The position numbers and the translations under genes are program-made. 15,780 bases of DNA from Azonexaceae bacterium (lineage in GTDB: Bacteria; Pseudomonadota; Gammaproteobacteria; Burkholderiales; Rhodocyclaceae), in NCBI GenBank assembly GCA_009469665.1, contig SSTB01000101.1:1-15780 (forward strand), given 5' to 3'. The notes under the pieces are model-generated. The model had not been told where the DNA came from. It made no database searches and saw only the letters and a program-made list of their open reading frames with translations. Below are positions 1 to 7,075 of the stretch, piece after piece (the stretch's first letter is position 1; every line of letters begins with the position of its first letter).

Positions 1-600
1 GTGCGCCTTAACCGGGAGCGTGTGCAGGCCCGCCTGCCGGGGCCTCCCCTGTGGCTTCAGCAGGTGCACGGCACGGTGGTGGTGGATGCGGCGACGGCCC
101 CGCCCGGCGTGGCGGCCGACGGTGCGGTGGCCTTCCGCCCCGGCCTGGTCTGCGCCGTGATGACGGCCGATTGCCTGCCGATTCTGCTCTGCGATCGTGC
201 CGGGAGCGCGGTGGCGGCGATTCATGCCGGTTGGCGGGGCCTTGCCGCCGGGGTGATCGAAGCGGGGGTGGCCGCCCTTGGGCGGCCGGGCAAAGAATGC
301 CTGGCCTGGATCGGCCCCGCCATAGGTGCCGCGCATTTCGAGGTGGGGGAGGAGGTCAGGCAGGCCTTCGCGGCCCGCGATGCGGGAACGCAGGCGGCCT
401 TTGCCCCGGCGCCGGGAGGCAAGTGGCTCGCCGATTTGGAGTGCCTGGCGCGGCGGCGCCTCGCGGCGGCGGGAATCCAGGCGGTTTACGGAGGCGGACA
501 GTGCACGGCGGCCCAGCCGGAGCGCTTTTTCTCCCACCGCCGCGATGGCGTGTCAGGCCGGCAGGGAAGCTTCATCTGGCTCGCGGCACCGGGCGTATAA
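1..600 (+). CDS. pgeF: PgeF/YfiH-type purine nucleoside phosphorylase (multicopper oxidase laccase domain family), 5' truncated
   Basis: The visible 199 residues match the YfiH/YlmD family (old names laccase-domain protein or polyphenol oxidase). These are zinc-dependent purine nucleoside enzymes acting on adenosine and inosine, and in E. coli the homologue also edits peptidoglycan precursors. The zinc-site signature is present: QVHGT (His23), ADCLPILLCD (Cys58) and HAGWRG (His75), counted from the first visible codon. Family members are usually near 240-250 aa. The first visible residues (NRERV...) correspond to a point some 45 residues in, so the start lies outside the window and the GTG at position 1 is probably internal. 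The stop codon overlaps the -10 box of the next gene. Family assignment is firm; the exact substrate is not shown by sequence. Confidence 0.9.
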   Translation: MRLNRERVQARLPGPPLWLQQVHGTVVVDAATAPPGVAADGAVAFRPGLVCAVMTADCLPILLCDRAGSAVAAIHAGWRGLAAGVIEAGVAALGRPGKECLAWIGPAIGAAHFEVGEEVRQAFAARDAGTQAAFAPAPGGKWLADLECLARRRLAAAGIQAVYGGGQCTAAQPERFFSHRRDGVSGRQGSFIWLAAPGV

Positions 601-601
601 T
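571..601 (+). promoter_or_regulatory. Candidate sigma70 promoter for the ZIP transporter gene
   Basis: A perfect TATAAT lies at 596-601 and overlaps the pgeF stop codon. A poor -35 (TTCATC, 571-576) sits 19 bp upstream. Transcription would begin near 608, giving a leader of about 20 nt before the TTG at 630. The -10 match is seen directly; promoter function is inferred. Confidence 0.4.
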
Positions 602-629
602 CCGCGCCTTTCGTCCCGGACCACCCGCT

Positions 630-1400
630 TTGAGCCCCCTTGCCTGGATCATCCTCGCCACTTTTGCTGGCGGCGCCCTGAGCGTCTGCGCGGCCGCGGC
701 CATGACCCTGGCGGCCGGTGGTGCCAGTGTCGGCGTACTCATCTCCTACGCCATCGGCGCGCTTCTGGGGGCCGTGTTCCTGGAAATCCTGCCCCACGCT
801 ATTGAGCACGGCGGCGACGTCCATGCCCTGGCGACAACCATTCTGCTTGGCATCCTGGCCTTCTTCGTCCTGGAAAAACTGGTGCTCTGGCGCCACTGCC
901 ACCACGACCACTGCGAGGCCCATGACGCCCGGCCGCCCACCCACGACCACGGACGCTCCGGCCTGCTCATCCTGGTGGGGGACACCTTCCACAACTTCGT
1001 GGACGGCATCCTCATCGCGGCGGCCTTTTTGGAAAGCACCCAACTTGGCATCGTCACCGCCCTGGCCATCATCGCCCACGAAATTCCGCAGGAAGTCGGC
1101 GATTACCTGATTCTTCTACACTCGGGCTACAGCCGCTTGCGGGCCTTGCTCTTCAATCTGCTGTCCAGTCTGGCCACCCTGATAGGGGCGCTGCTGGCCT
1201 ATTTCGCCCTGTCCTCGGTGCGAGAGTGGATTCCGCAGCTTCTGGGGCTCGCCGCGGCCAGCATGCTCTATGTGGCGGTGGCCGACCTCATTCCAGGCCT
1301 GCACCGGCGCCCGGAACTTAAGGCCACCCTGCAGCAGGTTTCACTGATCGCCCTTGGCGTTCTCAGCATCGCGGGCGTGCGCGCCCTGGTCGGCGAGTAG
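630..1400 (+). CDS. ZIP-family divalent metal transporter
   Basis: A 256-aa integral membrane protein of the ZIP (ZRT/IRT-like) family, which moves Zn2+ or related divalent cations into the cytoplasm. The two metal-site helices are recognisable: HNFVDG (residues 121-126, TM4) and HEIPQEVGD (150-158, TM5). Between TM3 and TM4 is a His/Asp-rich cytoplasmic loop (residues 89-107, including HCHHDHC and HDH), typical of metal-sensing loops in the family. About eight hydrophobic segments can be drawn. The TTG at 630 is chosen because it starts right before TM1 and follows the TATAAT at a suitable distance; the frame stays open upstream through pgeF and there is no good Shine-Dalgarno sequence. The last 60 bp overlap the convergent 72-aa gene. 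Substrate is not determinable from sequence. Confidence 0.88.
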   Translation: MSPLAWIILATFAGGALSVCAAAAMTLAAGGASVGVLISYAIGALLGAVFLEILPHAIEHGGDVHALATTILLGILAFFVLEKLVLWRHCHHDHCEAHDARPPTHDHGRSGLLILVGDTFHNFVDGILIAAAFLESTQLGIVTALAIIAHEIPQEVGDYLILLHSGYSRLRALLFNLLSSLATLIGALLAYFALSSVREWIPQLLGLAAASMLYVAVADLIPGLHRRPELKATLQQVSLIALGVLSIAGVRALVGE

Positions 1401-1559
1401 GCGTCGCCGGCGGCGGCTGGAAAATCCGCCCAGCCAGAGCAGCAGGGCGACGGGGAGCAGGCCGTAGAAGCAGAAGCCCATCACTCCCGCCAGCAAGGTG
1501 GGTTCCATGGCGGCGACCAGGAGGGTGACGTAGAGCCAGGCGATGGCGACGATGTACAT
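1341..1559 (-). CDS. Small conserved-type membrane protein (hypothetical)
   Basis: A 72-aa protein starting MYIVAIAWLYV. It has two hydrophobic segments (about residues 2-18 and 22-47), then an Arg-rich stretch (RRRRR, about 49-53) and a hydrophilic C-terminal tail. The positive patch after the second helix predicts both ends in the cytoplasm. I recognise the general pattern of short two-helix proteins in Rhodocyclales and Burkholderiales but know no function. The frame stays open upstream to 1640, but the ATG at 1559 starts exactly at the hydrophobic segment and sits 7 nt below a TATAAT. The 3' end overlaps the ZIP gene by 60 bp, convergently. No Shine-Dalgarno sequence is visible. Confidence 0.6.
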   Translation of the reverse strand: MYIVAIAWLYVTLLVAAMEPTLLAGVMGFCFYGLLPVALLLWLGGFSSRRRRRLLADQGAHARDAENAKGDQ

Positions 1560-1565
1560 GGGCCG

Positions 1566-1571
1566 ATTATA
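1566..1571 (-). promoter_or_regulatory. Perfect -10 box (TATAAT) just upstream of the 72-aa membrane protein gene
   Basis: On the minus strand TATAAT occupies 1571-1566, and the gene's ATG begins at 1559. A transcript from this box would start at or next to the A of the ATG. No convincing -35 is seen at spacings of 16-19 bp. Function is inferred. Confidence 0.35.
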
Positions 1572-1590
1572 GGGTGCCGGGAGCCACGCA

Positions 1591-1619
1591 TTGACAGGGG
1601 TCCGGCGGGAATGGAGAAT
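1591..1619 (+). promoter_or_regulatory. Sigma70-type promoter of the phaC operon
   Basis: A consensus -35 TTGACA (1591-1596) is followed after exactly 17 bp by GAGAAT (1614-1619, four of six matches to TATAAT). The predicted transcription start is near 1626. This supports the ATG at 1670 over the one at 1640, because the latter would leave a leader of only about 14 nt with no ribosome site. Confidence 0.6.
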
Positions 1620-1669
1620 CCCACGGCTCAACCCCCCCAATGTCTTCAGCTTCAGACGCGAGAGCCCCC

Positions 1670-3406
1670 ATGTCGCAGGGATCGAATAAAAACGACGCTT
1701 TCCTCGGCGCGGCCATGCAGTTCATGCAGGCGAGCCAGAACGCAGCGCAGCAGTTCATGAATTTCGTCGCCCAGGCGGGCGACGCTCCCGCGGCGGCCAA
1801 GCTTCCCGCCGACCCCAAGGCCATGTCCGATCTCCAGAAGGCCTACCTGGAACAGCACACCCGCTTGTGGCAGGCCATCCTGGCCCGGGGGGCGGCGCCA
1901 GCGGGGGACGACGGATTCAAAGTGGCGCCCGAGCCCGGCGATCGCCGCTTTGCGGCGCCCGAATGGCGCGAGAGCCCGGTCTTCGATTACCTGCACCAGG
2001 CCTATCTCCTCAATACCAAGTACTTGCGTGACCTGATCGACGTGCTGCCGGCCGAGAGCGACCGCTCCCGCGACAAGATGCGCTTCCTGGCGCGCCAGAT
2101 CAGCGATGCCCTGGCACCTTCCAACTTCGCGGCCACCAATCCGGAATTCATCAAGCACGCCCTGGAAACCAAGGGCCAGAGCATCACCAACGGCATCAAC
2201 AATCTGATCGCCGACCTGGAAAAGGGCCGCATTTCGATGACCGACGAAACAGTCTTCGAGGTGGGCCGCAACATTGCCGCCAGTGCCGGCGCCGTGGTAT
2301 TCGAGAACGAGGTGATGCAGCTCATCCAGTACGCGCCGCTCAGCCCCAAGGTGGGAAGCCGGCCCCTGGTGGTGGTGCCGCCCTGCATCAACAAGTATTA
2401 CGTCATGGATCTCCAGCCGGAGAATTCCTTGGTGCGCTTCATGGTCGAGCAGGGCAATACGGTCTTCCTCGTCTCCTGGCGCAATCCCAAGGAAGAGCAG
2501 GGCCATCTGACCTGGGACGACTATATCGAGAACGGCCCCATCACCGCGCTGCACCTGGCCAAGGACATCTGTCGTACCGCCCAGGTCAATGCCCTGGGCT
2601 TCTGCGTCGGCGGCACCCTCTTGACCACGGCCCTGGCCGTCCTGCGTTCCCGCGACGAAGACATCGTCGCCTCTCTCACCCTGTTGACCACGCTGCTCGA
2701 TTTTTCGGATACCGGAGAAATCGGCCTGTTCATCGACGAGCAGGGCCTCGCCGCCCGGGAAGCCACCATCGGCAAGGGGGGCCTGCTGCCCGCCCGGGAC
2801 TTGCAGAATACTTTTTCCTTCCTGCGCGCCAACGACCTGGTGTGGAACTACGTCACCCAGAATTACCTGAAGGGCCAGAAGCCGCAGGCCTTCGACCTCC
2901 TGTACTGGAACGGCGATTCCACCAACCTGCCGGGGCCGTTCGCCTGCTGGTACATGCGCAACCTCTACCACGACAATTCCCTGCGCGTGCCAGGCAAGCT
3001 CAGTGTCTGCGGCGCCCGGGTAGACCTGGGTCGAGTGGACATGCCCGTGTACCTGCTGGCGACCCGGGAGGACCATATCGTGCCCTGGCATTCGGCGTAC
3101 CAAAGCACGCGCCTCCTGGGCGGGCCGGTGCGCTTCGTCCTGGGAGCCTCGGGCCATATCGCGGGGGTCATCAACCCCGCCAGCAAGAACAAGCGCAGCT
3201 ATTGGATCAATGAGGACATGAAGGGCGACGCTGAAGCTTGGCTCGCCGTTGCCGAGGAAAAGAAAGGCAGTTGGTGGAATGACTGGGCCACCTGGCTGCG
3301 AGCCCATGCCGGGGAACCCCGGGCGGCCCGCGCCAAATTGGGCAATGCCAGCCACAAGGCCCTGGAACCGGCGCCGGGGCGCTACGTGCGCGAGCGGGCG
3401 GTCTGA
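1670..3406 (+). CDS. phaC: Class I poly(3-hydroxyalkanoate) synthase
   Basis: Polymerises (R)-3-hydroxyacyl-CoA, mainly 3-hydroxybutyryl-CoA, into PHA at the surface of cytoplasmic granules. From the ATG at 1670 the protein has 578 aa, the size of class I synthases (about 560-590). The lipase-like box GFCVGG carries the catalytic Cys312; the triad is completed by Asp468 (in REDHIVPW) and His496 (in GASGHIAGV). The N-terminal third is the PhaC_N domain, the rest the alpha/beta-hydrolase core. An in-frame ATG at 1640 would add ten residues; 1670 is preferred because of a GAG-rich segment 5-7 nt upstream and the promoter position. The stop lies 3 bp before the next ATG, so phaC and phaB are probably translated together. 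No phaA thiolase follows, unlike the classical phaCAB order. Confidence 0.97.
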   Translation: MSQGSNKNDAFLGAAMQFMQASQNAAQQFMNFVAQAGDAPAAAKLPADPKAMSDLQKAYLEQHTRLWQAILARGAAPAGDDGFKVAPEPGDRRFAAPEWRESPVFDYLHQAYLLNTKYLRDLIDVLPAESDRSRDKMRFLARQISDALAPSNFAATNPEFIKHALETKGQSITNGINNLIADLEKGRISMTDETVFEVGRNIAASAGAVVFENEVMQLIQYAPLSPKVGSRPLVVVPPCINKYYVMDLQPENSLVRFMVEQGNTVFLVSWRNPKEEQGHLTWDDYIENGPITALHLAKDICRTAQVNALGFCVGGTLLTTALAVLRSRDEDIVASLTLLTTLLDFSDTGEIGLFIDEQGLAAREATIGKGGLLPARDLQNTFSFLRANDLVWNYVTQNYLKGQKPQAFDLLYWNGDSTNLPGPFACWYMRNLYHDNSLRVPGKLSVCGARVDLGRVDMPVYLLATREDHIVPWHSAYQSTRLLGGPVRFVLGASGHIAGVINPASKNKRSYWINEDMKGDAEAWLAVAEEKKGSWWNDWATWLRAHAGEPRAARAKLGNASHKALEPAPGRYVRERAV

Positions 3407-3409
3407 GCC

Positions 3410-4150
3410 ATGCCGCGGGTCGCGCTGGTTACCGGTGGAACGGGGGGGTTGGGCGAGGCGATCTGCCTCAAGCTCGCGGCCCTGGGCTACAAGGTGGTCG
3501 CCACCTACACCCAGGGCAACACCCGGGTCGGCGAATGGCTCCAGGCCATGAACAATCTGGGCCACGGCTTCAAGGCCTATTCCTGCGACGTGACCGATTT
3601 CGATTCCTGCCAGGCCTGTGTCGAACAGGTCTCCCGGGAGGTTGGCCCCATCGACGTGCTGGTCAATAACGCCGGCATCACTCGGGACATGACCTTCAAG
3701 AAAATGAGCAAGGCCGACTGGGACGCCGTGATCCACACCAATCTGGACTCGGTCTTCAACATGACCAAGCAGGTCATGGACGGCATGGTCGAGCGCAAGT
3801 GGGGGCGGGTGGTCAATGTGTCTTCGGTCAATGCCCAGAAAGGCGCTTTCGGCCAGACCAACTACTCGGCGGCCAAGGCCGGCATGCACGGCTTCACCAA
3901 GGCGCTGGCCCTGGAGGTCGCCAAGTCCGGGGTGACGGTCAACACCATCTCGCCGGGCTATATCGGCACCAATATGGTGACTGCCATCGCCCAGGACATC
4001 CTCGATTCCAAGATACTGCCGCAGATTCCGGTGGGCCGCCTGGGTAAGCCGGAAGAAATCGCCGGCCTGGTGGCCTACCTCGCCTCGGACGAGGCAGCCT
4101 TCGTCACCGGCGCCAATATTTCCATCAACGGTGGCCAGCACATGGTTTGA
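3410..4150 (+). CDS. phaB: Acetoacetyl-CoA reductase, NADPH-dependent (first copy)
   Basis: A 246-aa short-chain dehydrogenase/reductase that reduces acetoacetyl-CoA to (R)-3-hydroxybutyryl-CoA for PhaC. Visible motifs are the Rossmann glycine motif TGGTGGLG (8-15), NNAG (86-89), catalytic Ser138/139, and YSAAK with Tyr152 and Lys156. It closely resembles PhaB of Cupriavidus in length and in blocks such as NNAGITRD, the WDAVI segment, FGQTNYS and VNTISPGYI. The C-terminal NGGQHMV also resembles that enzyme's NGGLHM ending. It starts 3 bp after the phaC stop and has no ribosome site of its own, which suggests coupling. The FabG-like reductases of fatty acid synthesis are the alternative family, but context and the C-terminus favour PhaB. 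Confidence 0.94.
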   Translation: MPRVALVTGGTGGLGEAICLKLAALGYKVVATYTQGNTRVGEWLQAMNNLGHGFKAYSCDVTDFDSCQACVEQVSREVGPIDVLVNNAGITRDMTFKKMSKADWDAVIHTNLDSVFNMTKQVMDGMVERKWGRVVNVSSVNAQKGAFGQTNYSAAKAGMHGFTKALALEVAKSGVTVNTISPGYIGTNMVTAIAQDILDSKILPQIPVGRLGKPEEIAGLVAYLASDEAAFVTGANISINGGQHMV

Positions 4151-4182
4151 CCGCCGTCTTTTTCACTCGCAACAAACTCAAC

Positions 4183-4190
4183 AGGAAGGA
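4183..4190 (+). promoter_or_regulatory. Strong Shine-Dalgarno site of the second phaB
   Basis: AGGAAGGA ends 6 nt before the ATG at 4197, in an A-rich 46-bp gap. It is the strongest ribosome site in the window, and it fixes this start against the open frame that continues upstream to 4131. Confidence 0.8.
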
Positions 4191-4196
4191 ATCAAA

Positions 4197-4940
4197 ATGA
4201 CGCAACGTGTTGCTCTCGTCACCGGTGCCATGGGGGGTATCGGAACCGCCATTTGCCAGGAACTCGCCAAGGCTGGTCACAAGATCGTCGCCGCTTATCA
4301 TCCCCAGTTCGACAACAAGGATGAGTGGCTGAAGGAACAGGAAGCCGCCGGCTTCACCGGCTTCGTCTGCGTTGCCGGCGACGTCTCCTCCCTGGAAGAC
4401 TGCCAGCGCATGGTTGCCGAAGGCGAAGCTGCCGCTGGCCCCATCGACATTCTCATCAACAACGCCGGCATCACCCGCGACCGCATGTTCGCCAAGATGG
4501 AACGGGACCAGTGGGATGCCGTCATCTCCACCAACCTGACCAGCCTGTTCAACATGACCAAGCAGGTTTCCGCCAAGATGGCCGAGCGCGGCTGGGGCCG
4601 CATCGTCAACATCTCCTCGGTGAATGGCGTCAAGGGCCAGGCGGGCCAGACCAACTACTCCGCCGCCAAGGCCGGCGTCATCGGTTTCACCAAGGCCCTG
4701 GCCGCCGAACTGGCTGCCAAGGGCGTGACCGTGAATGCCATCACCCCGGGCTACATCGCCACCAAGATGGTCATGGCCATCAAGCCGGAAATCCTGCAGA
4801 CCATTATCGACGGCGTTCCCATGAAGCGTCTGGGCAAGCCGGAGGAAATGGGCGCGGCCTGTGTGTACCTGGCCTCCGACCTGGCCGGTTTCATGACCGG
4901 TGCCACCTTGAATATCAACGGCGGCCTGTACTATCAGTAA
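4197..4940 (+). CDS. phaB: Acetoacetyl-CoA reductase, NADPH-dependent (second copy)
   Basis: A 247-aa SDR enzyme paralogous to the gene just upstream. Its motifs are TGAMGGIG (9-16), NNAGITRD (88-95), Ser140/141, and YSAAK with Tyr154 and Lys158. Its N-terminus (MTQR, VALVTG, MGGIGTAIC) is nearer to the Cupriavidus PhaB sequence than the first copy, while its C-terminus (NGGLYYQ) differs. The presumed reaction is reduction of acetoacetyl-CoA to (R)-3-hydroxybutyryl-CoA. It carries its own strong ribosome site and is followed after 28 bp by an intrinsic terminator, so it closes the operon. By eye its codons favour AAG, AAC, GGC and ATC strongly, which fits high expression. A different chain-length preference between the copies is possible but not visible in the sequence. 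Confidence 0.93.
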   Translation: MTQRVALVTGAMGGIGTAICQELAKAGHKIVAAYHPQFDNKDEWLKEQEAAGFTGFVCVAGDVSSLEDCQRMVAEGEAAAGPIDILINNAGITRDRMFAKMERDQWDAVISTNLTSLFNMTKQVSAKMAERGWGRIVNISSVNGVKGQAGQTNYSAAKAGVIGFTKALAAELAAKGVTVNAITPGYIATKMVMAIKPEILQTIIDGVPMKRLGKPEEMGAACVYLASDLAGFMTGATLNINGGLYYQ

Positions 4941-4968
4941 ACAGCGGATTTTCTTGCGCTGCATCAAC

Positions 4969-4996
4969 AACGGGCGCCTCCGGGCGCCTGTTTTTT
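4969..4996 (+). terminator. Intrinsic terminator of the phaC-phaB-phaB operon
   Basis: AACGGGCGCC (4969-4978) pairs with GGCGCCTGTT (4983-4992) across the tetraloop TCCG. The stem is 10 bp with one G-U pair. A T-tract at 4991-4996 follows directly. It lies 28 bp after the second phaB stop. Confidence 0.85.
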
Positions 4997-5096
4997 GGGC
5001 TACAATGCTGCACCGCACTAGCCTGGTGCGTCCACCGCAATGGCACACTCCACGCAGCAGCGAATTTCCTAGACCAGATTCCCGAGGATGCACGGC

Positions 5097-5645
5097 ATGT
5101 CCGAACCCGTCCGGCTCATCAAGAAGTACCCCAATCGTCGCCTCTACGACACCAAGGCCAGCGCCTACATTACCCTGGGCGACGTGAAGGAACTGGTCCT
5201 CAAGTTCGAAGCCTTCAAGGTGGTCGATGCCAAGAGCAATGAAGACCTGACGCGCAGCATCCTGCTGCAGATCATCCTGGAGGAAGAAACCGGCGGGGTG
5301 CCGCTGTTTTCCTGCGAATTGCTCTCGGGCTTCATCCGCTTCTACGGGAATGCCATGCAGGGCATGCTGGGCAAGTATCTGGAAAACAACATGAAGACCT
5401 TCGTCGAATTCCAGACCAAGATGCAGGAGCAGACTCGGCCCATGTACGGCGACAACACGCAGGTGCAGGCCGACATCTGGAACCAGTTCCTCAATTTCCA
5501 GCAGCCCGCCATGCAGACCATGATGTCGGCCTACATGGATCAGTCCAACAAGATGTTCCAGCAGATGCAGGATCAGCTCCAGAGTCAGGCCCGCACCATG
5601 TTCACCGGCTTCCCCTTCAAGAAGCCGGAGGACGGCGCCAAGTAA
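5097..5645 (+). CDS. phaR: Polyhydroxyalkanoate synthesis repressor PhaR
   Basis: A 182-aa regulator that binds both PHA/3HB oligomers and DNA. It represses phasin (phaP) and its own gene until polymer appears. The N-terminal PHB-accumulation DNA-binding domain is clear: LIKKYPNRRLYDTK (about residues 7-20), then the ITLGDV and SNEDLTR blocks to about 65. After it come the PHB_acc repeats (LLSGFIRFYG, MKTFVEFQ, NQFLNFQQP) and a Gln/Met-rich amphipathic tail (residues 130-170). The ATG at 5097 is preferred over the one at 5088 because GAGG (5084-5087) is 9 nt from the former and abuts the latter. It lies after the terminator, so it needs its own promoter; only a weak TACAAT at 5001-5006 is visible. 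RimO follows after 3 bp. Confidence 0.94.
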   Translation: MSEPVRLIKKYPNRRLYDTKASAYITLGDVKELVLKFEAFKVVDAKSNEDLTRSILLQIILEEETGGVPLFSCELLSGFIRFYGNAMQGMLGKYLENNMKTFVEFQTKMQEQTRPMYGDNTQVQADIWNQFLNFQQPAMQTMMSAYMDQSNKMFQQMQDQLQSQARTMFTGFPFKKPEDGAK

Positions 5646-5648
5646 TCC

Positions 5649-6983
5649 GTGGCCGCGAACCCGCCCAAAGTCGGCTTCGTTTCCCTCGGCTGCCCCAAAG
5701 CCACCGTCGATTCCGAACACATCCTCACCCGGCTGCGGGCCGAGGGCTATCTGATTTCGCCCTCCTACGAGGATTCCGACCTGGTGGTGGTCAACACCTG
5801 CGGCTTCATCGATGCCGCCGTCGAGGAATCCCTGGACGCCATCGGCGAGGCCCTGGCGGAGAATGGCCGCGTGATCGTCACCGGCTGCCTGGGGGCCAAG
5901 GGCGACATCGTGCGCCAGACCCACCCGGCGGTCCTGGCGGTGACTGGTCCCCATGCAGCGGACGAGGTGATGGGCGTCGTCCATGCCCATCTGCCCAAGC
6001 CCCACGACCCCTTCACCGATCTGGTTCCGGAACAGGGCGTGCGGCTCACCCCAGACCACTTCGCCTACCTCAAGATTTCCGAAGGCTGCAATCACAGTTG
6101 CACCTTCTGCATCATCCCCTCCCTGCGTGGGCCGCTGGTCTCGCGCCCGGTGGGCGACGTACTGGCCGAGGCGGAGAGCCTGGCCCGGGCCGGGGTAAAG
6201 GAAATCCTGGTCATCTCCCAGGACACCAGCGCCTACGGCGTAGATCTCAAGTACCGCACCGGCTTCTGGGGCGGCCGTCCGGTCAGGACGCGGCTCAAGG
6301 AGCTGTGCGAGGCCCTGGCCCAGTTCGGCATCTGGGTGCGGCTGCACTACGTCTATCCCTATCCCTCGGTGGACGAGGTCATTCCCCTGATGGCCGAGGG
6401 CAAGCTTCTGCCCTACCTCGACGTGCCCTTCCAGCACGCCAGCCCGAAGATCCTCAAGGCCATGAAGCGGCCTGCCAGCGCCGAGAACACCCTGGAGCGC
6501 ATTCGCCGCTGGCGGGAAATCTGTCCCGAAATCGTCATCCGTTCCACCTTCATCACCGGCTTCCCCGGGGAGACCGACGCCGATTTCGACCAGTTGATCC
6601 AGTTCATCGAGGATGCCCAGCTCGACCGCGTCGGCGCCTTTTCCTACTCGCCGGTGGAGGGCGCCCAGGCCAATGCCTTGCCCGACCTGCCGCCGGAAGA
6701 CGTGCGCGAGGATCGCCGCCGCTGGCTTCTGCAGGTGCAGGAGGACATCAGCGCCGACAAGCTTGCCGCCCGCATCGACAGCGAAATCGAGGTGCTGGTC
6801 GATGCGGTGGACGAGGAGGGCGTCATCGCCCGTTCCCGCGCCGACGCTCCCGAAATCGACGGTCTGGTCTACCTGGACGGCTTCTTCGACGCCGAACCCG
6901 GGGATTTCCTCAGGGTGCGGGTGGTGGACGCCGATACTCACGACCTCTACGCCCAGCCGGCGGAGGGGGGGGGTCCGCGATGA
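5649..6983 (+). CDS. rimO: Ribosomal protein S12 methylthiotransferase RimO
   Basis: A 444-aa radical SAM enzyme that adds a methylthio group to a conserved aspartate of ribosomal protein S12 (Asp88 in E. coli). The N-terminal UPF0004 domain contributes three cysteines to the auxiliary 4Fe-4S cluster (Cys15 in SLGCPK, Cys51 in NTCGFI, Cys80 in TGCLG). The radical SAM cluster motif is CNHSCTFC (Cys147, 151, 154). A C-terminal TRAM domain spans about 375-438. The SLGCPK start and VDSE motif separate it from MiaB. The start is a GTG 3 bp after the phaR stop; the only purine-rich site (GGAGG, 5627-5631) is 17 nt away, so translation is probably coupled to phaR. Confidence 0.96.
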   Translation: MAANPPKVGFVSLGCPKATVDSEHILTRLRAEGYLISPSYEDSDLVVVNTCGFIDAAVEESLDAIGEALAENGRVIVTGCLGAKGDIVRQTHPAVLAVTGPHAADEVMGVVHAHLPKPHDPFTDLVPEQGVRLTPDHFAYLKISEGCNHSCTFCIIPSLRGPLVSRPVGDVLAEAESLARAGVKEILVISQDTSAYGVDLKYRTGFWGGRPVRTRLKELCEALAQFGIWVRLHYVYPYPSVDEVIPLMAEGKLLPYLDVPFQHASPKILKAMKRPASAENTLERIRRWREICPEIVIRSTFITGFPGETDADFDQLIQFIEDAQLDRVGAFSYSPVEGAQANALPDLPPEDVREDRRRWLLQVQEDISADKLAARIDSEIEVLVDAVDEEGVIARSRADAPEIDGLVYLDGFFDAEPGDFLRVRVVDADTHDLYAQPAEGGGPR

Positions 6984-7012
6984 GTGCCGCGTCTGCCCCG
7001 CTTTTCGCCTCC

Positions 7013-7049
7013 CCCCGGCCCTCACCCGCATGGCGGGCGAGGGCCGGGG
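7013..7049. repeat. 37-nt near-perfect hairpin between rimO and the patatin gene
   Basis: CCCCGGCCCTC (7013-7023) pairs with 7039-7049, and CCCGC (7025-7029) with GCGGG (7033-7037). One A/C mismatch separates the two helices and the loop is ATG, giving 16 base pairs. No T-tract follows on either strand, so it is not a standard terminator. It resembles dispersed REP-type extragenic palindromes of high-GC Proteobacteria (CCCTCACCC...GGGNGAGGG). It may stabilise the rimO transcript end or be a repeat copy. Confidence 0.7.
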
Positions 7050-7075
7050 CGGCAGCTTCGCCGCTTTAGGTCGTC

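Noticed and set aside
1652..4141. Very long minus-strand open frame (829 codons) opposite phaC and phaB; a similar one runs at 4125-7031.
   Set aside because: They lie exactly antisense to well-supported genes, consist of Gly/His/Asp/Val-rich low-complexity protein, and are expected when high third-position GC removes stops from the opposite frame.
5001..5006. TACAAT as the -10 box of a phaR promoter.
   Set aside because: At 16-19 bp spacing the -35 region falls inside the phaB terminator stem and does not resemble TTGACA, so it is mentioned only as weak.
6980..7069. 29-codon frame starting at an ATG that overlaps the rimO stop (ATGA).
   Set aside because: It runs through the 37-nt palindrome, encodes a low-complexity Ala/Pro/Arg peptide and has no domain; the ATGA overlap alone is weak support.
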